This document shows, piece by piece, positions 4,565 through 10,911 of a stretch of DNA of 10,911 nucleotides. Origin of the DNA: Mycobacterium sp. (GTDB lineage: Bacteria > Actinomycetota > Actinomycetes > Mycobacteriales > Mycobacteriaceae). The notes beneath the pieces are model-generated. The model did not search any database. It was not told the DNA's origin and was given only the letters and a program-made list of their open reading frames with translations. A program made the translations under genes and the position numbers. How positions within the stretch are numbered: position 1 is the first letter of the stretch; every line of letters begins with the position of its first letter. The stretch is from the NCBI GenBank assembly GCA_020438915.1, contig JAGQTR010000157.1:1-10911 (forward strand), read 5' to 3'.

Positions 4565-7354
4565 TCACACGGGAGGGGGCGAGCCGACGAAGATCACCGA
4601 GAGGGTCTCGGGCCGGTCGTTGACGACGTAGAGGTGCGCGCCGTCGGGGCTGAATGTCAGCGCATCCGGACGATCTTCGACGGTGATCTCGTCGATCACG
4701 GTGTTGAAGGTGGGGCTGGCGGGGTTCGTGTCGAGTATCACCACTACGCCATCGTTGGCGTTGGAGACGTAGGCGCGAGTTCCGTCCAGGGTGAACGCGA
4801 TTGCCTTGGGGTTGTCACCGACGGGGATCGGGTCGCCGATCACGGTGTTGTAGGTCGGGCTCTCCGGGTCGGAGTCGATCATCGACAGGGTGTCGTCGAT
4901 AGCGTTGGCGACGTAGACCCGTAGGCCGTCAGGGCTTACTGCCACGGCGGTGGGGAGGTCTCCGACGGGGATCGGGTTCCCGATCTTGGTGCCGAACCCC
5001 GCGCTGTCGGGGTCGACATCGAGCACCGTCACGACGTCGAAGGACGACGGAGTTGTGTAGAGGCGGGTGCCGTCCGGGGTGAGCGCAAAAAAGGACGGGG
5101 AGGCATTGCCGACGTTGAACGGGCCGCCGATCACCGTGTTGAAGGTGGGACTATCGGGGTCGGCGTCGAGCACCGACACGTCGATGCTGGCTCCGTTGAG
5201 GACGTAGAGCCGGGTGCCGTCAGGGCTGAAGACGAGGTCGTCCGGCCCGTCGCCGACCTCGATCGGGTCGCCGATCACGGTGTTGTACGTCAGGCTGTCC
5301 GGGTTGGTGTCGAGCACCAACAGGTGGCCGTTGCCGTTGACGACGCCGTCATAGGTGACGTAGGCGCGCAGGCCGTCCGGGCTGACCTGGACGTTAGTCG
5401 GATTGACATCGAGTGGGATTGACTGCAGCACAGCGGGATTGGCTGAATCAGAGGTATCGATCACCGTCACCGAGCCGTTGTCCTGGTTGAAGCTGTTGCC
5501 AAAGTTGGCGACATAGACGCGGCTGCCGTCGGGGGTCACACTCGCCGAGTTGGGGTTCTCGCCCACCTCGACGGTGCCGATGATGGTGTTTGGCTCGTTA
5601 GATGTGGGTTGGGCGGTGATGGGGACGTTGATGGTGGTTTGGGCGCTGAGTCCGTCGGGGTCGGCGGCGGCGACGGTGAAGGTGTCGGCGCCGTCGGGTT
5701 CGCCGGCTTCGGGTCGGGTGGCGGGGGTGTAGGTGTAGGTGCCGAGGTCGTCGTCGATGGTGACTTCGCCGTTTTCGGGGGTGGCGATCAGTGTGTAGGT
5801 GAGGGGGTCGCCGTCGGGGTCGGTGAAGCCGAGGGTGGCGGTGACGGTGCCGGTTTGTTCGTCGATTTCCTGGGGTCCGCTGCCCTCGGCGACGGGGGCG
5901 TTGTTTTCGGGATCGACGGGCTCGCCAAACACAATCTTGCCGCGGCCGGGTCCGGTTTCGGCGAGAAGGTTGGCGCCGATCGAGACGGCGACGTTGCCGG
6001 TGCCCGGACCCGCGACCGCGCGCGATTGTTCACCCGAGACGAATGCGGTGTTGAGAACACCTTCGGCGCTCGCCGTACCGTTGTCGCCGACGACGTATGC
6101 GATGTTGGACGGGCCGTCCTGAGCCTTGGCGATACTGCCGTTGCCGGCTGCCCGGGCGATATTGAACCAGCTGCCGATGGCGGCGGCGCTACTGTCAGAA
6201 CCTCGGACGCTGGCTCTGTTGAAAGCGCCGTCCGCGGTGGCGCTGCCATCCTCGCCGGCGACCACGGCTCTGCTGAACAGGCCGGTGGCGTTGGCGGTGC
6301 TATTGGCGCCGTGGGCGATCGCCAGCGAACCGAAACCCTGGGATGTGGCCACCGCGGTGCCTTTCTGCGCCAGTGTTAGGCCACCGACAGACACGCTGAT
6401 GTCTTCATACTTGGCTTCGATTTCGCGGCGCACCCACGCCAGCACCGCCAGCAGGACAGGGGACGACGATGGTGTCGACGGAACGGCGGGTGAGATCAAT
6501 GGCGCCAGCGCGGTGGACAGCATGGTGGTGGCTACGCTGATGAACGTGCCCGGCTGCGTCTGAAGAGCCCTGGTCGGCCGCTCGCGCTCCGTCACGCCGG
6601 TGACGTTCGCGAGCGCGGAAGTCGCCGGAGCTGACTTTGCGGGCGCAACAGCCGCAACGTCGATGTTGGAAGAGTCGGTAGCGCCGATAGTGTCGTCGGT
6701 GTTAGCGGCGGTGTCAGCGAAGCTGGCCTCGACCGCCGCGACGGGGCGTGATAGCGCAGCCTCGGCGCCAACGTCGACCGGATCGCCTGTGGGGGCAAGG
6801 GTTTCGCTGGAGGCAAGGGGTTGGGTTCGGGCACCGGCTTGGGTCTTGGTTGAGCGTTTCTGTTGGCTCGGCGTTACGGTGGCAGCCGGATCCGGATCGT
6901 CTTCCTGGGGGGTCTCCGGTGTCGCTTCGGCCGGGGTTTCGATCTCCTCGTCGTCGTCAATCGGTCCGGCCTCGTCTTCCTCGACGGGACCGGAAACCTC
7001 GCTGATAAGTGCTTCGTCTTCGTCTTCGTCTTCGTCTTCGTCGGCGTCCGCGTTCGACGTAGCGTCACCCTCGGAGTCAGCGTCGGCGGACTCACCTTCC
7101 GAGGAGTTGTCCTGCGCAGTACCGGTGGTGTCCGACTCGGCCGTCGACGACTCCGACGTTGCCGACGAACCCGATGAGGACGAATCGGAGGAAGACGAGC
7201 CCGAGGAGGATGAGCTGCCGGATGACGATCCCGACGAATTGGATCCACCGGAGGCATCGGCAAGAGCCACACCCGGAATGGTCGCCGCTGCCATCCCCAA
7301 GCCCAGCGCCACCGCTAATCCACCAACGCGCGATACGTACTTAGCCGACTCCAT
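4565..7354 (-). CDS. Secreted multidomain protein: Ser/Asp/Glu-rich stalk, beta-roll-like repeats, Ig/cadherin-like domain, seven-bladed YVTN beta-propeller
   Basis: This is a 929-residue exported protein. Residues 1-32 are a Sec signal (SAKYVSRVGGLAVALGLG, cleavage likely after ALA32). Residues 34-160 are low-complexity Ser/Gly, then Asp/Glu-rich, a stalk-like stretch. Residues 270-315 hold two hydrophobic helices ending AVLAWVRREIEAKY, a motif I associate with mycobacterial surface proteins. Residues about 338-470 are seven degenerate 18-residue repeats rich in Ala, Gly, Ser and Val. Residues 484-580 are an Ig/cadherin/VCBS-like domain (FTDPDGDPLTYTL, then YTPA and DTFTV). Residues 588-926 contain seven S/TPDG or TLDG-centred units spaced 47-52 residues, giving a seven-bladed propeller. 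No cysteine, sortase motif or C-terminal membrane anchor is present. GGGGGAAGGA lies 7 bases before the ATG. Role unknown; extracellular binding or adhesion is plausible. It lies 97 bases downstream of a small same-strand gene. Confidence 0.9.
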   Translation of the reverse strand: MESAKYVSRVGGLAVALGLGMAAATIPGVALADASGGSNSSGSSSGSSSSSGSSSSDSSSSGSSATSESSTAESDTTGTAQDNSSEGESADADSEGDATSNADADEDEDEDEDEALISEVSGPVEEDEAGPIDDDEEIETPAEATPETPQEDDPDPAATVTPSQQKRSTKTQAGARTQPLASSETLAPTGDPVDVGAEAALSRPVAAVEASFADTAANTDDTIGATDSSNIDVAAVAPAKSAPATSALANVTGVTERERPTRALQTQPGTFISVATTMLSTALAPLISPAVPSTPSSSPVLLAVLAWVRREIEAKYEDISVSVGGLTLAQKGTAVATSQGFGSLAIAHGANSTANATGLFSRAVVAGEDGSATADGAFNRASVRGSDSSAAAIGSWFNIARAAGNGSIAKAQDGPSNIAYVVGDNGTASAEGVLNTAFVSGEQSRAVAGPGTGNVAVSIGANLLAETGPGRGKIVFGEPVDPENNAPVAEGSGPQEIDEQTGTVTATLGFTDPDGDPLTYTLIATPENGEVTIDDDLGTYTYTPATRPEAGEPDGADTFTVAAADPDGLSAQTTINVPITAQPTSNEPNTIIGTVEVGENPNSASVTPDGSRVYVANFGNSFNQDNGSVTVIDTSDSANPAVLQSIPLDVNPTNVQVSPDGLRAYVTYDGVVNGNGHLLVLDTNPDSLTYNTVIGDPIEVGDGPDDLVFSPDGTRLYVLNGASIDVSVLDADPDSPTFNTVIGGPFNVGNASPSFFALTPDGTRLYTTPSSFDVVTVLDVDPDSAGFGTKIGNPIPVGDLPTAVAVSPDGLRVYVANAIDDTLSMIDSDPESPTYNTVIGDPIPVGDNPKAIAFTLDGTRAYVSNANDGVVVILDTNPASPTFNTVIDEITVEDRPDALTFSPDGAHLYVVNDRPETLSVIFVGSPPPV
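4577..5593 (-). other. Seven YVTN/SPDG beta-propeller repeats (protein domain)
   Basis: Residues 588-926 of the secreted protein hold seven units of the form T-V-I-G-x-x-x-V-G-x-x-P ... S-P-D-G-x-R-x-Y-V-x-N. The S/TPDG or TLDG turns fall near residues 607, 658, 710, 759, 807, 855 and 902. Five inter-blade linkers also share DPDSPTFNTVIG-like text, so the blades probably arose by internal duplication. Such YVTN-type propellers are known in archaeal surface layers and bacterial exported proteins. Confidence 0.85.
5939..6343 (-). other. Seven tandem ~18-residue beta-roll-like repeats (protein domain)
   Basis: Residues about 338-472 repeat the pattern x-x-N/S-x-A-x-V-x-G-x-x-x-S/T-A-x-A-x-G. 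Examples are LFSRAVVAGEDGSATADG, AFNRASVRGSDSSAAAIG, PSNIAYVVGDNGTASAEG and VLNTAFVSGEQSRAVAGP. Alternating small and hydrophobic residues with Gly turns suggest a left-handed beta-roll or solenoid, reminiscent of YadA-type adhesin heads. The resemblance is by eye only. Confidence 0.6.
7012..7041. repeat. Five tandem CTTCGT hexamers encoding an Asp-Glu run
   Basis: Five perfect copies on the top strand. Read on the bottom strand they encode alternating Asp and Glu in the acidic stalk (about residues 105-114) of the secreted protein. Unit loss or gain by slippage would stay in frame. Confidence 0.9.
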
Positions 7355-7431
7355 GAAATTTTCCTTCCCCCGAAATTTGCCCTAATGCTCTAACGCTAGG
7401 TCCAAGCCAATGGGAGGGAATCGGGGAAAAC

Positions 7432-7467
7432 CCTACCTATTGACCCTCGCCTACCTATCGACCCTCG
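7432..7467. repeat. 18-base tandem duplication across a stop codon
   Basis: CCTACCTATTGACCCTCG (7432-7449) is directly followed by CCTACCTATCGACCCTCG (7450-7467), differing at one base. On the bottom strand the unit holds the last codons and TAG stop of the 101-residue gene, so a second in-frame TAG follows six codons later (ARVDR-stop, then ARVNR-stop). Confidence 0.9.
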
Positions 7468-7756
7468 CGTTGTGCGTCGCGCACGTGCCTTCCAGCGCTG
7501 CGTTGAGCCGCAGGAACGGCAGGCCCGCAGCCTCGCAGGCGCAGGTCACGATTTCTGGGGACGCTGCGGTGAACACACCGAACATGACATCTTCTGCCGG
7601 TATGCCAAGGGTTATTAGCAGCTCAACCGGTGTACCGGCCGCAGAGGCCGCGGCTGCACTGTCGTTCAGCCGGGCGATCGCTGTGGCCAGGCATTCCTCG
7701 CTGATCTCCGGCGCATACCACTCGACGAGGTACCGCTGCTGGACGCTGGTCTCCAT
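7451..7756 (-). CDS. Small conserved protein, probably DUF4242-like ferredoxin-fold
   Basis: This is a 101-residue soluble protein. The pattern RYLVEWYAPEISEECLATAIARL, then GTPVELLITLGIPAEDVMFGVFTAASPEIV, then EAAGLPFLRL matches what I recall of DUF4242 proteins: small alpha/beta ferredoxin-like folds whose Streptomyces member SCO4226 binds nickel. The family call is by eye and moderately sure. Four cysteines are present (22, 72, 74, 92), with a CxC at 72-74. No signal peptide or membrane helix is seen. The start is ATG 7756. No ribosome binding site precedes it, but TAGCGT at 7764-7769 (bottom strand) lies 7 bases upstream and could be a -10 for a leaderless message. The gene follows the LuxR regulator by 60 bases on the same strand and precedes the secreted propeller gene by 97 bases, so a functional link is plausible but unproven. 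The stop lies in an 18-base tandem duplication. Confidence 0.75.
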   Translation of the reverse strand: METSVQQRYLVEWYAPEISEECLATAIARLNDSAAAASAAGTPVELLITLGIPAEDVMFGVFTAASPEIVTCACEAAGLPFLRLNAALEGTCATHNARVDR

Positions 7757-7816
7757 CGTTGCGACGCTATGGTTCTAGATCTTTGGTTCGCATCAGGCGT
7801 TTCCCTATAGGAACAC

Positions 7817-10582
7817 CTAAGTTTCTGTTCGGCCGATGTGTCGTCCAAGCTCGGCTCTGGAGTGGATGCTCAACTTGCGGTACACGCGGGCCAGGTTGGC
7901 CTCGACGGTTTTCGTGCTGATGAACAGCGCGGCCGCGACATCGCGGTTGGTTTTGCCGGACGCCGCGAGTTCGGCCACCCGTCGTTCGGACGCGGTCAGA
8001 GCCGCGGTGCCGACGGGCACCACCTGGGTGCGCGCCAACTCCTCGCGAGCGCGATTGGCCCACAGCGGTGCCCCTAGTCGGTCGAAGGCATTCAGGCTCT
8101 GGCGGATGGTTGCCGCGGCGGGCTCCCTTCGGCGTTGGCGTCGCAGTACCTTGCCTAGCACCAGCTCGGTGCGAGCCCGCTCGAAGGGCATCGGTAGCTG
8201 CTCGTGCGCGACCAGTGCCCGCTTCGCAGCGCGGCCGGCGGGTCCGACGTCCCCGCCGGCGGCGAGTAGCAAGCTGCGGCAGCGGGCGCCTCGGGCCACC
8301 AGCCAGGGCCGTTCAAGTCGTGCACCGTGCTCCTCGAGCCGGTCGATCCATTTTGCTGCCTCGTCGAGCTGACCGAGCTCAACCATTGCCTCCGCGGCGT
8401 CGGGCACAAACGGCGCCGTGATGATCTCGGGTCCGATCGGTGTCGCCTCCAGCATCGAAAGTGCGGGTTCCAAGGCTTCCAGCGCCGCGCGGTGATCATT
8501 TACCGACAGTTCCAGGAAGCCGATTACCGCCATCGGCCAGATCGCCAATGTGCTTGATCCGCAACGCTTACTGGACGCTAGGGCGGCCTCGGCATCGGCG
8601 CGCGCCCGTGGTTCGTTTCCGTTGTGGGCCGCTAGCGCAGCGCGCATCGTGAGTGCTATGCCGTGGGCGAGATCGCCACCCAGTTGCTGAGACCTCTCCA
8701 GAGCGTCCTCGGCGACAGATTTGGCGCTGGCGATATCTCCGCGCCACAGTTCGACCAGGAAACTGTTGAAGGCGACGGGCACGAGTTCGAGCTCCTCGCC
8801 GCGCTCGATGCAGCGTTGCCGAATGGCCTGCAACTCGTCGCGGCTGTCTTCCAGATGCCCTGTCCAGGAATGCAATAACGCCTGGTGCACACTCGGCCGG
8901 AAGGGTGCCGGGACGTCCGCATCGCCCTCCAATTTCATCGCCCGTTGCAGGCTTGCCTCGTCGACACCCTCACCGAACAGAAAGCGGGTATGGACACGCA
9001 TGGTCAGCGCCTGACACAGCAGCGGCGGGTACGCGAGGTTCTCGGCGTGGGCGACTGCGTCGTCGGTGGCAGCTATCGAGGCATCGAAGTGACCGGAGTT
9101 GAGCAATGCGAATGCCAGGCTGACCAGAATCTGCGTTCGCTGCGGTAGGTTGTCGCCGGACTCACTGAGGGCACGCTGCAACAGGGTTGCCGCCGCCAGG
9201 AAATTGTCGTCGAACAGCCGAACGGCGGCCAGCTGCGCGAAGGCCTTCGACCGTAGTTCGCCCGGAGCCAGCTCATCGATCGCAGACGCCAGCAGCGCGC
9301 CCGCTCTTGCGGAATCGCCGGCGTCGAGGTGATGTCGCGCGCAGCGGATCCGACGCTTGGGCGTGTCACCGCCGAGCTGTATTGCCATGTCGAGCAGTTC
9401 AGCGGCGGCGGCCGGGGCTCCCCGCGCGCGAGCCGAGCGTGCGGCGTCATCGAGGTGCTGCAGTGTCCGGGCATCTCCATGCGTGCTCGCCAGCGCCAGG
9501 TGGCGGGCCTTGGCTTCCGGGTTGTCGATGATGCCTGCGAGTCGGCGGTGCATCGCTCTGCGCTTCGCCGGGGAGGCGCCGCTGTACATGCCGTGCGCCA
9601 GCAGCGGATGTGAAAACCGCACTCGTTGCCCCTGGATCTCGACGATTCCGTCGCTTTCAGCCCGCTCCAGCAGTTGGACGACCTCCTCGGGGGCGGTGTC
9701 GGTAGCGCGCGCCACGGTCGCAATGGCCGGGGACTCGCCGCAAGCAATCGCCAACAAAGTCGCGCGGACGTCGGTGGGCAGATTGCTGACCCGGGCCTGC
9801 ACCAACTCGGTCAGATTGGGGGGTATCGAAAGCTCCGAATGCGCTCCGGACGCCATGGCGCGCCCCAACTCCAGGGCGTAGAACGGGTTGCCCCCGGACG
9901 CTTCGGCGATCTGGACCATTACGGGTCGGGGGAATGTTCGTCCGAGGCGCTCGGAAAGCACCGAATGGAGACCGCCCAGGCTCATCGGGCCCACCGTGAG
10001 GATGCGCGTCGATTCCGGTTTGAAGAGATGCAGCCAGGAAGGTGCGCCCGCTCCCTCCGGTCGCGTTCGCTCCGTGGTGAGCAGACCTACCGGACCCGAT
10101 AGTCGGCGCGCAGCGAAGGACAGCACCCGTTTGCTGGACGAATCCAGCCACTGCACGTCGTCTACGGCGATAAGGACGGGCGAATCGGCGGCGAGCCTAT
10201 GGACGACTGCCAGGAAAGCCGCCGCCACTGCCCGCGCATCACTGACGACACCGTCGCCTTGGGCATGCAGCCGCACCCGGTCCAGCGCGCGTCGCTGCGA
10301 CTCCGCCAAATCGGCGAGTGCGACGTCGTCCACGTCGCCCAATAGGTCCGCCAGCACGCCATAGCTAAGTGCGGACTCGGTGAATGCAGTTCTTGCTGCG
10401 AGGACGCAATAGTCACGCGCTCGGGCCTGGTCGATCGCAGCCAGCCAGACGGTGGTCTTGCCAATCCCCGGCTCGCCCTCCAAGAACAGGGCCGACGACT
10501 CGGCCGACGCTTGGTCAAGGAACGTGGCAGTGGCGCGCGTCTCAACCGTGCGACCGACCGCACCGGAGACCATGGTGCCCAT
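7817..10582 (-). CDS. Large ATPase transcriptional regulator with C-terminal LuxR helix-turn-helix (LAL / MalT-like)
   Basis: This is a regulator of about 921 residues of the STAND/LAL class. An N-terminal AAA/NTPase domain has Walker A GEPGIGKTT (residues about 36-44) and Walker B LIAVDDVQWLD (about 137-147). A long alpha-helical, TPR-like middle follows (many A-x-x-L helices such as RALVAHEQ, AEAALASS, EEHGARLE). A LuxR/GerE DNA-binding domain forms the last 60 residues (LTASERRVAELAASGKTNRDVAAALFISTKTVEANLARVYRKLSIHSRAEL). The family couples signal or protein binding to ATP-driven activation of transcription. The start is ATG 10582 or 10573: GGAAG lies 10 bases before the latter. The frame stays open past fba, but that extension lacks protein-like composition and overlaps the aldolase. 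It is divergent from fba. Its target may be the two downstream same-strand genes; this is inference. A mature family member, not truncated. Confidence 0.9.
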   Translation of the reverse strand: MGTMVSGAVGRTVETRATATFLDQASAESSALFLEGEPGIGKTTVWLAAIDQARARDYCVLAARTAFTESALSYGVLADLLGDVDDVALADLAESQRRALDRVRLHAQGDGVVSDARAVAAAFLAVVHRLAADSPVLIAVDDVQWLDSSSKRVLSFAARRLSGPVGLLTTERTRPEGAGAPSWLHLFKPESTRILTVGPMSLGGLHSVLSERLGRTFPRPVMVQIAEASGGNPFYALELGRAMASGAHSELSIPPNLTELVQARVSNLPTDVRATLLAIACGESPAIATVARATDTAPEEVVQLLERAESDGIVEIQGQRVRFSHPLLAHGMYSGASPAKRRAMHRRLAGIIDNPEAKARHLALASTHGDARTLQHLDDAARSARARGAPAAAAELLDMAIQLGGDTPKRRIRCARHHLDAGDSARAGALLASAIDELAPGELRSKAFAQLAAVRLFDDNFLAAATLLQRALSESGDNLPQRTQILVSLAFALLNSGHFDASIAATDDAVAHAENLAYPPLLCQALTMRVHTRFLFGEGVDEASLQRAMKLEGDADVPAPFRPSVHQALLHSWTGHLEDSRDELQAIRQRCIERGEELELVPVAFNSFLVELWRGDIASAKSVAEDALERSQQLGGDLAHGIALTMRAALAAHNGNEPRARADAEAALASSKRCGSSTLAIWPMAVIGFLELSVNDHRAALEALEPALSMLEATPIGPEIITAPFVPDAAEAMVELGQLDEAAKWIDRLEEHGARLERPWLVARGARCRSLLLAAGGDVGPAGRAAKRALVAHEQLPMPFERARTELVLGKVLRRQRRREPAAATIRQSLNAFDRLGAPLWANRAREELARTQVVPVGTAALTASERRVAELAASGKTNRDVAAALFISTKTVEANLARVYRKLSIHSRAELGRHIGRTET

Positions 10583-10698
10583 GCTTCCAGAGGCGCTGGG
10601 CGAAAGTCCACGCCTTTGCCAGAACCCACTCGATTTGTGCCTGCCCGGTGTCTCCGGCCGCTGCAGAGTGCTGCGGTCACGCCGCGGGCGCCGTTTCT

Positions 10699-10707
10699 TG
10701 CGATACT
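10699..10707 (+). promoter_or_regulatory. Possible extended -10 promoter of fba
   Basis: TGC directly before GATACT forms an extended -10 (TGN plus a hexamer one base from TATACT), 41 bases before the fba ATG. It would start transcription near 10713. No clear -35 is seen, which extended -10 promoters can tolerate. Confidence 0.4.
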
Positions 10708-10712
10708 GACCA

Positions 10713-10724
10713 CGATTGCAATCG
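10713..10724. promoter_or_regulatory. 12-base perfect palindrome in the fba leader
   Basis: CGATTGCAATCG is a perfect palindrome lying at the predicted transcription start, between the -10 candidate and the fba ribosome binding site. It could be an operator, but no cognate regulator is identifiable. Confidence 0.4.
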
Positions 10725-10747
10725 CAGCTGCCGAGAGGAATTACGCC

Positions 10748-10911
10748 ATGCCCATCGCCACGCCCGAGGTCTACGCCGAGATGCTGGGCCGTGCCAAGGA
10801 GCACTCCTTCGCATTCCCGGCCGTCAACTGCACGTCTTCGGAAACCATCAACGCAGCTCTGAAGGGCTTTGCTGAGGCTGAGTCCGACGGCATCATCCAG
10901 TTCTCCACCGG
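10748..10911 (+). CDS. fba: Class II fructose-bisphosphate aldolase (first 54 codons)
   Basis: The N-terminus MPIATPEVYAEMLGRAKEHS, followed by FAFPAVNCTSSETINAAL and DGIIQFSTG, closely matches the mycobacterial class II aldolase Fba (Rv0363c of M. tuberculosis). This zinc-dependent cytoplasmic enzyme interconverts fructose 1,6-bisphosphate with glyceraldehyde 3-phosphate and dihydroxyacetone phosphate in glycolysis and gluconeogenesis. The start ATG has GAGAGGA 8 bases upstream. The gene runs off the right edge; the zinc ligands and catalytic Asp lie outside the window. It is divergent from the LuxR-type regulator, with about 165 bases between them. In M. tuberculosis the dedA gene is the neighbour on this side, so the regulator cassette separates the two here. 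Confidence 0.97.
   Translation, partial: MPIATPEVYAEMLGRAKEHSFAFPAVNCTSSETINAALKGFAEAESDGIIQFST

Noticed and set aside
5609..7385. Two rightward open frames (256 and 261 codons) antisense to the secreted protein
   Set aside because: Gly/Val- or Ser/Ala-rich mirror images of the repetitive sequence on the other strand, with no start context or motif.
7801..7816. CCTATAGG palindrome between the regulator and the small gene
   Set aside because: Only 8 bases, with no extended arms or T-run, so neither a terminator nor an operator can be supported.
9073..9747. Leftward 224-codon frame within the regulator gene
   Set aside because: Arg/Trp/Pro-rich alternate frame inside the regulator's helical region, with no coherent domain.
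10583..10804. Extension of the LuxR-regulator frame over the fba start
   Set aside because: The extra 74 residues are basic and low in structure and overlap the certain fba N-terminus. The NTPase domain begins right after ATG 10582/10573.
1..10911. Search for CRISPR arrays, insertion sequences, tRNA/rRNA genes and attachment sites
   Set aside because: No spaced direct repeats, transposase motifs, terminal inverted repeats with target duplication, or RNA gene signatures were found by eye.

Overview
The window looks like chromosomal DNA of a non-tuberculous mycobacterium, probably a Mycolicibacterium-type rapid grower. It is GC-rich throughout. The start of fba and the fba / dedA / GH76 order and orientations match the M. 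tuberculosis Rv0363c-Rv0364-Rv0365c segment as I remember it. A SPOUT methyltransferase like Rv0380c lies at the other end. No rRNA, tRNA, insertion sequence or CRISPR array was seen, and no gene-free stretch exceeds 300 bases.

Left part (1-2596): the 3' part of a TrmH/SpoU-type RNA methyltransferase reads rightward off the left edge. Facing it is a leftward two-gene operon, a TetR repressor followed by a 14-helix DHA2 drug-efflux transporter. The two are coupled by an ATGA stop/start overlap and resemble the mycobacterial LfrR/LfrA pair. A perfect inverted repeat lies just upstream of the repressor's probable leaderless start. The transporter frame has no stop in the window and stays open antisense to the whole methyltransferase gene.

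Middle (2597-4451): a GH76 alpha-1,6-mannanase (LamH/Rv0365c type) and a DedA-family membrane protein (Rv0364 type) converge with a 7-base gap. Both are plausible cell-envelope housekeeping genes.

Right part (4452-10582): about 6 kb of leftward genes separates dedA from fba, which I recall as close neighbours in M. tuberculosis. In transcription order these are a large ATPase-LuxR (LAL/MalT-like) regulator, a 101-residue DUF4242-like protein, and a 929-residue secreted protein. The secreted protein has a signal peptide, a Ser/Asp/Glu-rich stalk, short beta-roll-like repeats, an Ig/cadherin-like domain and a seven-bladed YVTN-type beta-propeller. A strong stem-loop follows it. The window ends with the first 54 codons of class II fructose-bisphosphate aldolase, read rightward and divergent from the regulator.

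The main candidate for something undescribed is this regulator / small protein / surface-propeller cassette inside an otherwise conserved locus. In particular, the tandem 18-residue repeats of the secreted protein recall the head repeats of trimeric adhesins.
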